Assembly (NCBI GenBank): GCA_017438085.1
Contig: JAFRWH010000229.1
Coordinates: forward strand, 1-5,515
Direction: 5' to 3'
Length of the DNA: 5,515 nucleotides
Source: Bacillota bacterium
Lineage (GTDB): Bacteria > Bacillota_A > Clostridia > Peptostreptococcales > Anaerovoracaceae
Below the pieces are notes generated by a model that was not told where the DNA came from, made no database searches, and saw only the letters and a program-made list of their open reading frames with translations. The position numbers and the translations under genes are program-made. Of this stretch, positions 1 to 5,515 are shown in pieces. Numbering within the stretch: position 1 is the stretch's first letter; each line of letters opens with the position of its first letter.

Positions 1-513
1 GGCTATCATCATGTTGACATAGTACTCTTCCGATCTGATCCCTGCTGCCATTTCAGGATATGACGGGTCGAAGTCCTCGTCCAGGAAATGCTGCATCAGC
101 ATGCCTATGCCAAAGCGTATGGTATACGTTTCTTCCGACTGTATCCATTCACCGATATGCTTCAGCAGCTCAGGCCTGTGCTTTTTGAACACCTTTGGCG
201 ACAGCTGATCGCAGCTGGCCCAGTTGTCAACAAAGGGAAGAAAGCGCTCCGTTTCTGCCAGACAGAGCTCAAAGTCCTTCATCGCCGAAAGGATAAAGAC
301 GTGAAGCTGGTTCTCGTCAAAGTATCTGTGGGGAAGCTCCGATATGAATGCATCCGCCTTACCTTGCTTTATCAGCTCCTTCGCCAGAGCTCTGAGCTCC
401 GGTGACCTTACCCCTATCATGGTTTTGGGATCGATATTGGGGATCAGCTTTGCCTGAAAGTCTCTGTACTGTTCATCCTGCAGTTCAAAAAGTCTTTTCT
501 GTATCTCAGTCAT
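1..513 (-). CDS. AlkD-like DNA alkylation repair protein, HEAT-like repeats (partial, C-terminus outside window)
   Basis: The frame starts at ATG 513 behind an AGGTGA ribosome binding site (520-525, 6-base spacing) and stays open to the left edge, giving 171 residues. Family members are usually about 220-235 aa, so roughly 50-60 residues lie outside. The AlkD family are all-helical HEAT-like-repeat glycosylases that remove bulky or cationic alkylated purines such as 3-methyladenine and 7-methylguanine without flipping the base. Visible signatures are the N-terminal IGVRSPELRALAKEL segment (residues 33-47), LPHRYFDENQLH (60-71), FLPFVDNWASCDQLSPK (91-107), the YTIRFGIGMLM helix (130-140) and EEYYVNMMIA at the cut (162-171). 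W98 and D102 have the same spacing as the DNA-contacting Trp and catalytic Asp of Bacillus cereus AlkD (W109/D113), and R133 is a candidate for its Arg148; these alignments were made by eye. The gene is divergent from the ligase gene and appears to stand alone. Family assignment is firm, substrate range is not. Confidence 0.9.
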   Translation of the reverse strand, partial: MTEIQKRLFELQDEQYRDFQAKLIPNIDPKTMIGVRSPELRALAKELIKQGKADAFISELPHRYFDENQLHVFILSAMKDFELCLAETERFLPFVDNWASCDQLSPKVFKKHRPELLKHIGEWIQSEETYTIRFGIGMLMQHFLDEDFDPSYPEMAAGIRSEEYYVNMMIA

Positions 514-547
514 CTAGTCTCACCTGCCGCAAATGTATTATGAATGA

Positions 548-576
548 ATCATATACTACAAGGGGGCTTTTTTCAA
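548..576 (-). promoter_or_regulatory. Probable sigma-A promoter of the alkD-like gene
   Basis: Read on the minus strand, TTGAAA (576-571) is followed after exactly 17 bases by TATGAT (553-548). Each hexamer is close to consensus. Transcription would begin near 541, leaving a leader of about 27 bases before the start codon at 513. The -35 lies only 11 bases from the -35 of the divergent ligase promoter. Confidence 0.6.
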
Positions 577-587
577 TACAGGCCGGA

Positions 588-617
588 TGGACAGTATGCT
601 GCGCCGCGTGATATACT
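588..617 (+). promoter_or_regulatory. Probable extended -10 promoter of the PaaK/CapK-like ligase gene
   Basis: TGGACA (588-593) is followed after 18 bases by TATACT (612-617), and the -10 is preceded by TG-n (609-611), an extended -10 element. Transcription would begin near 624, about 55 bases before the ATG at 679. This placement rules out the long in-frame extension upstream to 544 as translated sequence. Confidence 0.65.
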
Positions 618-678
618 TTTTTATATACATGAGGTTTTTTGCGACCGATCAAGCGTCCGAAGCAAGGGAGATATGATC

Positions 679-2043
679 ATGAAAAAGACCGGGATTTTCA
701 AGGCTATGAAGCTGTGCAGGGACTATCAGAAGATGGACTCTGAGCAGCGCCGCGCGCTTCAGCAGGCAAGGCTGAAGGAACTGGTTGAATATGCTAAAGA
801 AAACAGTCCTTACTACAGAGAACTATACAAGGATATCCCTCAGGACTTTGAGCTGAAGGATCTGCCTCCGGTAAACAAGAGAACGCTGATGGAACACTGG
901 GACGACTGGGTCTGCGACCGGAAGCTGAAGCTTGACCAGGTGGAAAGCTTTATGCAGGATAAAAGCAATATCGGAAGACTGCTTAACGGCGAATATATGG
1001 TCTTCACCACCTCCGGTTCCACAGGAAATCCGCTGGTTGCCGTGGTGGATAAGACTGCCAATAATATAATGGGCGGGATCAGCGCAGTAAGAAGCTACGC
1101 CAGATCCGAGGACCTGAAAGCCTTCATAAAGAGAGGCGGAAAGAGCATGGGACTGTTTGCGGATGAAGGTTTTTACCTCGGCAACAGCAGCATCAGGTCA
1201 AGACTTCGGACCATGCCCTGGAAGAGAAAGCAACTGGCGGTATCAAGCGCCCTCTATCCCATTCCTGAGATCGTGCGGCAGCTCAACGAATTTCAGCCCG
1301 CCATGCTGGGCGGCTACCCATCCAATCTGGAGCTTCTCATAGACGAGGCAGAAGCCGGCAGGCTGAAAATATCCCCCGTCATAATCATGACCGGAGGAGA
1401 ATATCTTTCCGACAGTCTGCGCAAAAGGCTTGCCGATACCTTCCGCTGTTACGTGCAGACCTCTTATTCCTGCACGGAGGGCGGAACTGTGGCCTGTGAA
1501 TGCAGAAACCGTCACTTCCACATAAACGACGACTGGCTGATAGTGGAGCCGGTGGACGCTGAAGGAAATCCTGTTCCCGACGGAACGCTGTCAGACAAAA
1601 TACTGCTGACAAATCTCTATAACTACACACAGCCCTACATACGCTATGAGGTGACCGACATGGTGATAATGCACAGTGAGCCCTGCGGCTGCGGCAATAT
1701 TTCGCCCTGGCTGGAACTGGAAGGCCGCACCGACGACGTGACCAGCTTTACGGAAGACGGAAAGGAGATAAAGATAGCGCCGCTTTCCATCTACGCCACG
1801 CTGAAGGAAGTACATGAGCTGCGCCGTTTCCAGCTGCTGGTCTACCCCGGAAATGAGATTGCGCTTAGAATGGAAGAAACAGAAGGCATAGGAAGGGATG
1901 AGGCCTTTGAAAAAGCCAGAGAATGTCTGATGGCATATCTGGAAACACAGGGAGTCCGGCATGTCCGCATCCGCCTGTCGGATGAAGCCCCGAAGCAGGA
2001 CCCGGGCAGCGGCAAATTCAAACACATTATACGGATGAAATAA
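679..2043 (+). CDS. PaaK/CapK-like adenylate-forming ligase (phenylacetate-CoA ligase family), orphan
   Basis: This is a 454-aa member of the ANL adenylate-forming superfamily, closest in layout to phenylacetate-CoA ligase, coenzyme F390 synthetase and CapK proteins. Such enzymes activate a carboxylic acid with ATP to an acyl-AMP and usually pass it to CoA or another acceptor; the acid here is unknown. Motifs in order: the phosphate-binding loop FTTSGSTGNPL (109-119); GGYPSNLELL (211-220); TGGEYLS (238-244); the SYSCTEGG segment with E267 (262-269); IRYEVTDMV with adenine/ribose-binding D327 (321-329); the hinge LEGRTDDV (347-354); and a C-terminal SGKFKHII with the expected catalytic lysine (K446 or K448). 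C275, H281, C336 and C338 form a C-H-C-x-C arrangement typical of the family and possibly zinc-binding. ATG 679 was chosen because AAGGGAG (664-670) sits 8 bases upstream; ATG 673 would be too close. No capsule, phenylacetate or secondary-metabolite gene is adjacent, so the substrate cannot be inferred. It has its own promoter and terminator. Confidence 0.88.
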   Translation: MKKTGIFKAMKLCRDYQKMDSEQRRALQQARLKELVEYAKENSPYYRELYKDIPQDFELKDLPPVNKRTLMEHWDDWVCDRKLKLDQVESFMQDKSNIGRLLNGEYMVFTTSGSTGNPLVAVVDKTANNIMGGISAVRSYARSEDLKAFIKRGGKSMGLFADEGFYLGNSSIRSRLRTMPWKRKQLAVSSALYPIPEIVRQLNEFQPAMLGGYPSNLELLIDEAEAGRLKISPVIIMTGGEYLSDSLRKRLADTFRCYVQTSYSCTEGGTVACECRNRHFHINDDWLIVEPVDAEGNPVPDGTLSDKILLTNLYNYTQPYIRYEVTDMVIMHSEPCGCGNISPWLELEGRTDDVTSFTEDGKEIKIAPLSIYATLKEVHELRRFQLLVYPGNEIALRMEETEGIGRDEAFEKARECLMAYLETQGVRHVRIRLSDEAPKQDPGSGKFKHIIRMK

Positions 2044-2075
2044 AAAAGACTGCAGCGTTAAAGCTGCAGTCTTTT
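2044..2075. terminator. Bidirectional intrinsic terminator between convergent genes
   Basis: A 13-bp perfect stem (2044-2056 paired with 2063-2075, core GACTGCAGC/GCTGCAGTC) with a 6-base GTTAAA loop begins directly after the ligase stop codon. The A run on the left and T run on the right provide U tails on both strands; the minus-strand tail has six U residues. It therefore ends both the ligase transcript and the convergent TM2 transcript, whose stop codon is at 2088-2090. Confidence 0.9.
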
Positions 2076-2087
2076 GATTCAGAAGCG

Positions 2088-2735
2088 CTATCTGCCGACA
2101 GCCAGATTCTTGCCGTAGCAGTCAGGAAACCTGCTGGTAAGGATGCGTATGATGTCGAAGATATATCCTATGCCGAACAGCCCCGCGGTGAACAGATAGA
2201 GCAGTCCCATGCCGTAGCGCCTGACATAGAAATAGTGAGCGCCGAATATCCCGAGCATCACGCAGAGTATTGTAGCCGCTATCCAGCTGAATGACGACAT
2301 ATCCTGAGGCTCGCCCTGCTCCATGCTCTTAAGCATGCGGCTCTTTTTAGGATATATAATGGCGACGGCTATTCCTCCGAAAAGAAGCAGGAACACAAAA
2401 AGTCCGGCGGAAAAATCTGAAGAATAACTGCCGGGCATCACAAAGCCGAGGAAGAAAGAAACTCCAAGAGCCACGACCCAGTACAGCAGATACTTCTTCC
2501 ACCGGGCAACACGCTCTTCATAAGCATGATTCTCCTGTGTGTAGTACCTGAACTTTTCCTGTTCGAGCTCTACCTCTTTTACCCTGGCTTCGTTGATCAG
2601 TCTTGTGCGCTTTTCGTTCGGATTTTCCACAAAAAGCCTGGTCCCGCAGTATTTGCAGAAATACTGGTCCTGCTGTTCATTAAAATGGAGATCTGCTCCG
2701 CAGGACGGACACTTAAGATCTATTATGTTTGCCAT
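2088..2735 (-). CDS. Zinc-ribbon plus TM2 domain membrane protein, function unknown
   Basis: This 215-aa protein begins with a zinc ribbon: CPSCG (C9, C12) and CKYCG (C27, C30), a four-cysteine knuckle pair with 14 residues between. A charged helical stretch (about 38-80, rich in E, K and R) leads to four predicted membrane segments (about 82-100, 109-128, 150-172 and 175-197). The last pair is a TM2 domain, with LGIFGAHYFYVRRYGMGLLYLF (161-182, read in two parts), then GLFGIGYIFDIIRIL (185-199) and its Asp in the second helix. TM2 proteins are widespread small membrane proteins with no general biochemical role established. The ribbon should lie in the cytoplasm if both helix pairs form hairpins. 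The start at 2735 is supported by GGGGGA (2740-2745) 5 bases upstream. The gene follows the transferase-RecX gene by 44 bases on the same strand, but a strong promoter lies between them. Confidence 0.85.
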   Translation of the reverse strand: MANIIDLKCPSCGADLHFNEQQDQYFCKYCGTRLFVENPNEKRTRLINEARVKEVELEQEKFRYYTQENHAYEERVARWKKYLLYWVVALGVSFFLGFVMPGSYSSDFSAGLFVFLLLFGGIAVAIIYPKKSRMLKSMEQGEPQDMSSFSWIAATILCVMLGIFGAHYFYVRRYGMGLLYLFTAGLFGIGYIFDIIRILTSRFPDCYGKNLAVGR

Positions 2736-2770
2736 AGTTTCCCCCGATGATATATCCCTTTACCTTTTGA

Positions 2771-2799
2771 ATTATATTATCATTTGCGCAGTCTGTCCA
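2771..2799 (-). promoter_or_regulatory. Near-consensus sigma-A promoter of the TM2 gene, overlapping the 3' end of the upstream gene
   Basis: On the minus strand TGGACA (2799-2794) is followed after 17 bases by a perfect TATAAT (2776-2771). The -35 lies inside the last codons of the transferase-RecX gene and the spacer spans its TGA stop. Transcription would start near 2764, about 29 bases before the TM2 start codon. No terminator hairpin is visible between the two genes, so read-through from upstream is also possible. Confidence 0.7.
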
Positions 2800-3859
2800 C
2801 TACTGAGTATATCACCCTGCTGCTGTAGCCAAGTCCTGCCAGCTTCCTTGCGGTTTTAGCCAGCAGCTTTTCATCTATCTCTTTTCCTGCTGTGATGCGC
2901 TCCGCCTGGGCCATAGCCAGCTCCATTTCTGACACCGCATCTTCATCTCCTTCAAGTGCATCGAAGGCCTCGGTTGCGGCCGACTTTTCTATGCCCTTCT
3001 GAGCCAGCTCACTTTCTATTCGGAATCTCCCCTTGCCCTGCTGCCGGGCCCTGCTTATATATCTGGAGGCATAGGCGGCATCGTCAAGATAGCCTCTTTC
3101 CTTAAGAGCCTCAGCGGCAGCGGCGATGTCGTCATCCGGATAACCCTTCAGTTTAAGCTTCTGTTTGAGTTCCTTTTCGCTGAGCATGCCCCTGTCCAGT
3201 ATGTCGGCAGCAGTCTCAAGAGCGCTTGCCTTAAAAGGCGCGTCGTAGTTCAGCGCTGTTATTTCAGGGCTTTCTGCACAAGGAGACTGCGTCGCCAGGC
3301 AGATATAGAGGCCGTCTCTTTTTTCAAAGTGAATATAAGCCGCAGGGCGGTCTTTGTATCTCACCTGCTTAGCGTAGCTGAGATCCTCATCCAGCACGGA
3401 GAATCTGGAAAAGCCCATTTTCAGCCCCTCGCCGCAATATTTGGAGTAAGCCTCCTTTGCAGTCCAGATGTGCAGGAACTCCCCCCTCCACTCGCTGCTT
3501 CCCTGCTCCATGCCGGAAAGATATTTCTGCTCCAGGGGGTGCAGCGCTTTGACTGTGGAAGGCGATGCTTTTCTGCTCTGCTCCTCCGCGTCAAGGCCCA
3601 CAGCCTCCTCGGAGATTACTCCTATCCAGCGCTCTTTCGTATCCGTTATAGAAACATGAAGCGCTGTGTCTTCAGTGCCTGCAAAGGCATTTTCACAGCC
3701 ATCGGCAGGCGCAAGATACGGCTCTCCGCTGTCTCTGTGGTTCAGCCTCAGATCCTCCGGTCCCATCCCGAACGGATGTTCTGTTTCCAGAATATATGCT
3801 ATGACAGCTTCGCTTTTATATACTCTGTATCTATCTTTTTTCAATATATATACTTTCAT
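2780..3859 (-). CDS. Fusion protein: Sfp-type 4'-phosphopantetheinyl transferase (N) and RecX (C)
   Basis: One uninterrupted 359-codon frame carries two domains. Residues 1 to about 195 resemble Sfp-type transferases, which move phosphopantetheine from CoA to a serine of acyl or peptidyl carrier proteins. GLDAEE (88-93) supplies the Mg-binding D90 and E92, and WTAKEAYSK (132-140) supplies E136 and K140. Where Sfp reads S-H-S, this protein reads T-D-T (72-74). Residues about 205-358 match RecX, the small helical modulator of RecA filaments: SEKELKQKLKLKGY (227-240), ERGYLDDAAYASRYI (254-268), GKGRFRIESELAQKGI (275-290) and a final three-helix repeat (330-358). The ATG at 3859 was preferred over TTG 3883 because GGGA lies just upstream and MKVYIL fits the transferase N-terminus; the spacing is short (4 bases). 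No in-frame ATG precedes the RecX helices except M225, which is already inside the domain, so separate translation of RecX looks unlikely. No recA or carrier-protein gene is visible nearby. Domain calls are firm; joint function is unknown. Confidence 0.87.
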   Translation of the reverse strand: MKVYILKKDRYRVYKSEAVIAYILETEHPFGMGPEDLRLNHRDSGEPYLAPADGCENAFAGTEDTALHVSITDTKERWIGVISEEAVGLDAEEQSRKASPSTVKALHPLEQKYLSGMEQGSSEWRGEFLHIWTAKEAYSKYCGEGLKMGFSRFSVLDEDLSYAKQVRYKDRPAAYIHFEKRDGLYICLATQSPCAESPEITALNYDAPFKASALETAADILDRGMLSEKELKQKLKLKGYPDDDIAAAAEALKERGYLDDAAYASRYISRARQQGKGRFRIESELAQKGIEKSAATEAFDALEGDEDAVSEMELAMAQAERITAGKEIDEKLLAKTARKLAGLGYSSRVIYSVVDRLRK

Positions 3860-3877
3860 AATATCCCAAAACCCAGC

Positions 3878-3906
3878 TTGCAAAATCGTACCAATATGGA
3901 TATACT
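3878..3906 (+). promoter_or_regulatory. Probable sigma-A promoter of the TrpR-like gene
   Basis: TTGCAA (3878-3883) is followed by a 17-base spacer and TATACT (3901-3906). Transcription would start near 3913, giving a leader of about 60 bases before ATG 3974. Confidence 0.65.
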
Positions 3907-3912
3907 GTTAAA
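3885..3912 (-). promoter_or_regulatory. Candidate promoter for the transferase-RecX gene
   Basis: On the minus strand TTTAAC (3912-3907) and TACGAT (3890-3885) are separated by 16 bases. The match is moderate. It overlaps the stronger divergent promoter at 3878-3906 almost completely, so RNA polymerase could probably serve only one direction at a time. Confidence 0.35.
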
Positions 3913-3915
3913 GGC

Positions 3916-3951
3916 TTCAGCGTATTAGCTTGTTAAATCAAAACGCTGCAA
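3916..3951. repeat. Imperfect dyad in the leader of the TrpR-like gene (possible operator or leader hairpin)
   Basis: TTCAGCGTATT (3916-3926) faces AAAACGCTGCAA (3940-3951). The CAGCGT/ACGCTG core is perfect, with flanking pairs interrupted by one A-A mismatch and one bulged C around a 13-base centre. It lies just downstream of the predicted start of transcription and upstream of the ribosome binding site at 3961-3966. It could be an operator for the regulator encoded next to it or an RNA hairpin. There is no U tract, so it is not an intrinsic terminator. Confidence 0.35.
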
Positions 3952-3973
3952 AGAGTTAAGAAGGGAAAATAAA

Positions 3974-4267
3974 ATGGCAAATGAATCCAGATTTCAGACA
4001 GCGGCTAAGGACGCGCTGTTTGATGCCATCCTGTCCCTTAAGGACAGAGATGAATGTTACCGCTTTTTCGAGGACATCATGACAATAAAAGAGCTGCAGG
4101 ACATATCCCAGCGCTGGCAGGTTGCAATGCTGCTGAGCGAGGGGAAGACCTACAGCTACATAGTCTCCGAAACCGGTGCAAGCGCCGCAACCATCAGCAG
4201 AGTCAATAAAAGCCTCAACTATGGAAACGGCTCATATAAGGATCTTATGGAAAGGCTGAGCGAATAA
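3974..4267 (+). CDS. TrpR-related DNA-binding protein of the YerC/YecD family
   Basis: This 97-aa protein is slightly longer than the usual 85-95 aa of the YerC/YecD group, Firmicute relatives of the tryptophan repressor TrpR. The family hallmark is the stretch ISQRWQVAMLLSEGKTY (44-60), followed by the helix-turn-helix with YIVSETGASAATISRVNKSL (62-81) and NYGNGSYKDLMERL (82-95). The recognition helix is expected around GASAATISRVNK. TrpR itself dimerises and uses tryptophan as corepressor; whether YerC-type proteins bind any ligand is not settled, so a tryptophan role should not be assumed. AAGGGA (3961-3966) lies 7 bases before the ATG. It is divergent from the transferase-RecX gene and may act on the shared control region, which is inference. 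Its TAA (4265-4267) directly touches the stop codon of the convergent protease gene. Confidence 0.92.
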   Translation: MANESRFQTAAKDALFDAILSLKDRDECYRFFEDIMTIKELQDISQRWQVAMLLSEGKTYSYIVSETGASAATISRVNKSLNYGNGSYKDLMERLSE

Positions 4268-5488
4268 TCAGCGCAGCAGCTCCAGAGCCTTATTCAGCTG
4301 AAGGTCCTCTGTAAGGTTTCCTTCATCATCGTAGCATTCAGGTGTAAGTTCTACTGTATAGTCAGGACTTACGCCATTTTTATGTATCTGCTTGCCCGAA
4401 GGGGAGAAATACTGCCACATGGTAAGCTTCAGAGCGCTTCCGTCGGTCAGCTGGGTCGATGACTGTATTATGCCCTTGCCGTAGGTGACGGTGCCCACCA
4501 GCTTGGCTTCGTTATTGTCCTGTATGCCTGCTGCAAGTATTTCGGAGCAGGAAGCGGAGTTCTCGTTCACCAGCACTACATATTTCAGATCAGTGCGGCC
4601 TGCCTTAAGCGTGGAATACTCCCTGTTACCGTCGTGGTCTTCTGTATAGTACAGAGTGCCCTGGCCGATAAGCTGGTCCGCTATGTGCTCGCAAATGCTT
4701 ACAAGTCCGCCGGGATTGTCGCGAAGATCCAGAACGAAGGACTGGGCTCCCATGGTCTTGAGCCATGCCAGAGCGCCTGCAAAGTCGGAAGCGGTGGCGG
4801 ATTCGAAGCCGGAAAGCTTGATGTATCCTATCTTGTCTTCACCCTCGATCATATTGTATTTAACGGTTTTTGTGGTGATCTTCTGCCTTGTCAGAGTCAC
4901 ATCAAAAGGCTGGCCGTCTCTTAAAAAGGTGATGGTCACCTTGGTGCCGGCTGTGCCTCTCACGGCTGCGGCGCACTGATCCAGCTCCTTGGCGGTATAC
5001 TCGGTGCCGTTGACCTTGTAGATATAGTCCCCGACCTTGATCTGCCCGCTGTTCATGGCAGGAGCATCCTCGGTAAGATTCTGGACCACCACATAGCCGC
5101 TTTCGTGAGCGCTCATGGTGATGCCTACGCCGGAATAGGAACCGGTGGAGCTTATCTGGAAATTGATATACTCAGTCGGGCTCATATAATAGGAATACGG
5201 ATCTCCGATAGCATCGAAAAGACCATAGTACATGCCGTCAGTTATCTGATCCGGATCCAGTTCTATGTAGTAATTGTCCAGAATGTAGTTCCTTATGGAA
5301 TCAGCCTTGCCAAAGGTCTCCACCAGGTGCTGGTAGTCCTCGTACTCAGCCTTTGTTATCTCCACATTGTTCCCGACGTCCACAACACCGGTCTTGTTCA
5401 GCTCCTGAAAGAGTATGACCCCACCGGCGCCCAGAAGAAGGGAGACCGCAACGATAATGGCAAGAAGACCTTTTCTGATATTGATCAT
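4268..5488 (-). CDS. S41 family C-terminal processing peptidase (CtpA/CtpB-like), membrane-anchored with PDZ domain
   Basis: This 406-aa serine protease belongs to the tail-specific S41 family, which cleaves near C-termini of extracytoplasmic proteins in envelope maintenance, signalling or sporulation. A short basic N-terminus precedes one hydrophobic segment (about 7-29), a signal anchor that places the rest outside the membrane. Residues 50-115 are a helical N-terminal region ending in AIGDPYSYYMSP (93-104). The PDZ domain covers about 116-202 (YSGVGITMS, then IKVGDYIYKVNGTEY). The protease core follows, with IGYIKLSGF (220-228), VLDLRDNPGG (252-261) and the catalytic Ser-Lys-Gln set: S313 in NSASCSEI, K338 in TYGKG and Q342. 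The S-K spacing of 25 and K-Q spacing of 4 match Bacillus subtilis CtpB (S309/K334/Q338). AAAGGAG (5496-5502) lies 7 bases before ATG 5488. Clostridial homologues often follow ftsE-ftsX and an M23 peptidase gene, but the upstream gene is outside the window. All active-site residues are present. Confidence 0.94.
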   Translation of the reverse strand: MINIRKGLLAIIVAVSLLLGAGGVILFQELNKTGVVDVGNNVEITKAEYEDYQHLVETFGKADSIRNYILDNYYIELDPDQITDGMYYGLFDAIGDPYSYYMSPTEYINFQISSTGSYSGVGITMSAHESGYVVVQNLTEDAPAMNSGQIKVGDYIYKVNGTEYTAKELDQCAAAVRGTAGTKVTITFLRDGQPFDVTLTRQKITTKTVKYNMIEGEDKIGYIKLSGFESATASDFAGALAWLKTMGAQSFVLDLRDNPGGLVSICEHIADQLIGQGTLYYTEDHDGNREYSTLKAGRTDLKYVVLVNENSASCSEILAAGIQDNNEAKLVGTVTYGKGIIQSSTQLTDGSALKLTMWQYFSPSGKQIHKNGVSPDYTVELTPECYDDEGNLTEDLQLNKALELLR

Positions 5489-5515
5489 CAGTCTGCTCCT
5501 TTGATGTCTCTTATA

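Noticed and set aside
88..405. Plus-strand open frame opposite the alkD-like gene
   Set aside because: The minus-strand frame has clear AlkD-family motifs along its whole length; the plus frame has unremarkable composition and no start signal.
544..678. In-frame extension of the ligase gene upstream to an ATG at 544
   Set aside because: The extension contains the predicted extended -10 promoter (588-617), lacks a ribosome binding site and has no family-like residues. ATG 679 has AAGGGAG at good spacing.
1591..2025. 144-codon minus-strand frame inside the ligase gene
   Set aside because: It lies antisense to conserved adenylation motifs and has no ribosome binding site or domain of its own.
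3200..3300. Frameshift or sequencing error as the cause of the transferase-RecX fusion
   Set aside because: The frame is continuous through the linker, both domains lie in the same frame, and there is no homopolymer or leftover stop and start pair. A single-base error that removed a stop codon cannot be fully excluded from sequence alone.
3860..3883. TTG start at 3883 for the transferase-RecX gene
   Set aside because: No ribosome binding site precedes it, and the eight extra residues are not transferase-like. ATG 3859 gives the expected N-terminus.
3329..3928. 199-codon open frame on the plus strand opposite the transferase-RecX gene
   Set aside because: It is a shadow of the real gene: no recognisable domain, no ribosome binding site, and it covers the divergent promoter region.
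4634..4979. Plus-strand open frames opposite the S41 protease gene
   Set aside because: They lie antisense to the PDZ and protease core, which are fully conserved on the minus strand.

Overview
The window holds six protein-coding genes on both strands, packed tightly, with about 50% G+C by eye, frequent AGA/AGG/ATA codons, strong GGAG-type ribosome binding sites and sigma-A-like promoters. Together with the gene content (YerC/YecD-type TrpR relative, S41 C-terminal processing peptidase, PaaK/CapK-like ligase, AlkD-like repair protein) this suggests an anaerobic Firmicute of class Clostridia. A more precise placement (for example the Anaerovoracaceae/Eubacteriales family XIII group) would be a guess. 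No RNA genes, insertion sequences, CRISPR arrays or phage genes were seen, so this looks like chromosomal backbone.

Layout. Positions 1-513 (minus) are the N-terminal 171 codons of an AlkD-like DNA alkylation repair protein that runs off the left edge. A 165-base spacer carries two back-to-back promoters, one for alkD and one with an extended -10 for the next gene. Positions 679-2043 (plus) encode a PaaK/CapK-like adenylate-forming ligase, closed by a strong hairpin at 2044-2075. That hairpin also terminates the convergent gene at 2088-2735 (minus), a zinc-ribbon protein with a C-terminal TM2 membrane domain. Upstream of it on the same strand lies 2780-3859 (minus), a single 359-codon frame joining a Sfp-type 4'-phosphopantetheinyl transferase domain to a complete-looking RecX domain. 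A divergent regulatory region (3860-3973) separates it from a small TrpR-like (YerC/YecD) regulator at 3974-4267 (plus). The stop codon of that regulator directly abuts the stop codon of a convergent, membrane-anchored S41/PDZ protease (4268-5488, minus).

How they relate. Most units look monocistronic, each with its own promoter. The TM2 gene sits 44 bases behind the phosphopantetheinyl transferase-RecX gene and may be co-transcribed with it, but it also has a near-consensus promoter overlapping the end of that gene. The most notable item is the transferase-RecX fusion, which joins carrier-protein activation to a modulator of RecA in one polypeptide. It is divergently transcribed from a DNA-binding regulator, with a dyad in the shared control region. 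No known pathway links these genes, so a functional connection is inference only.
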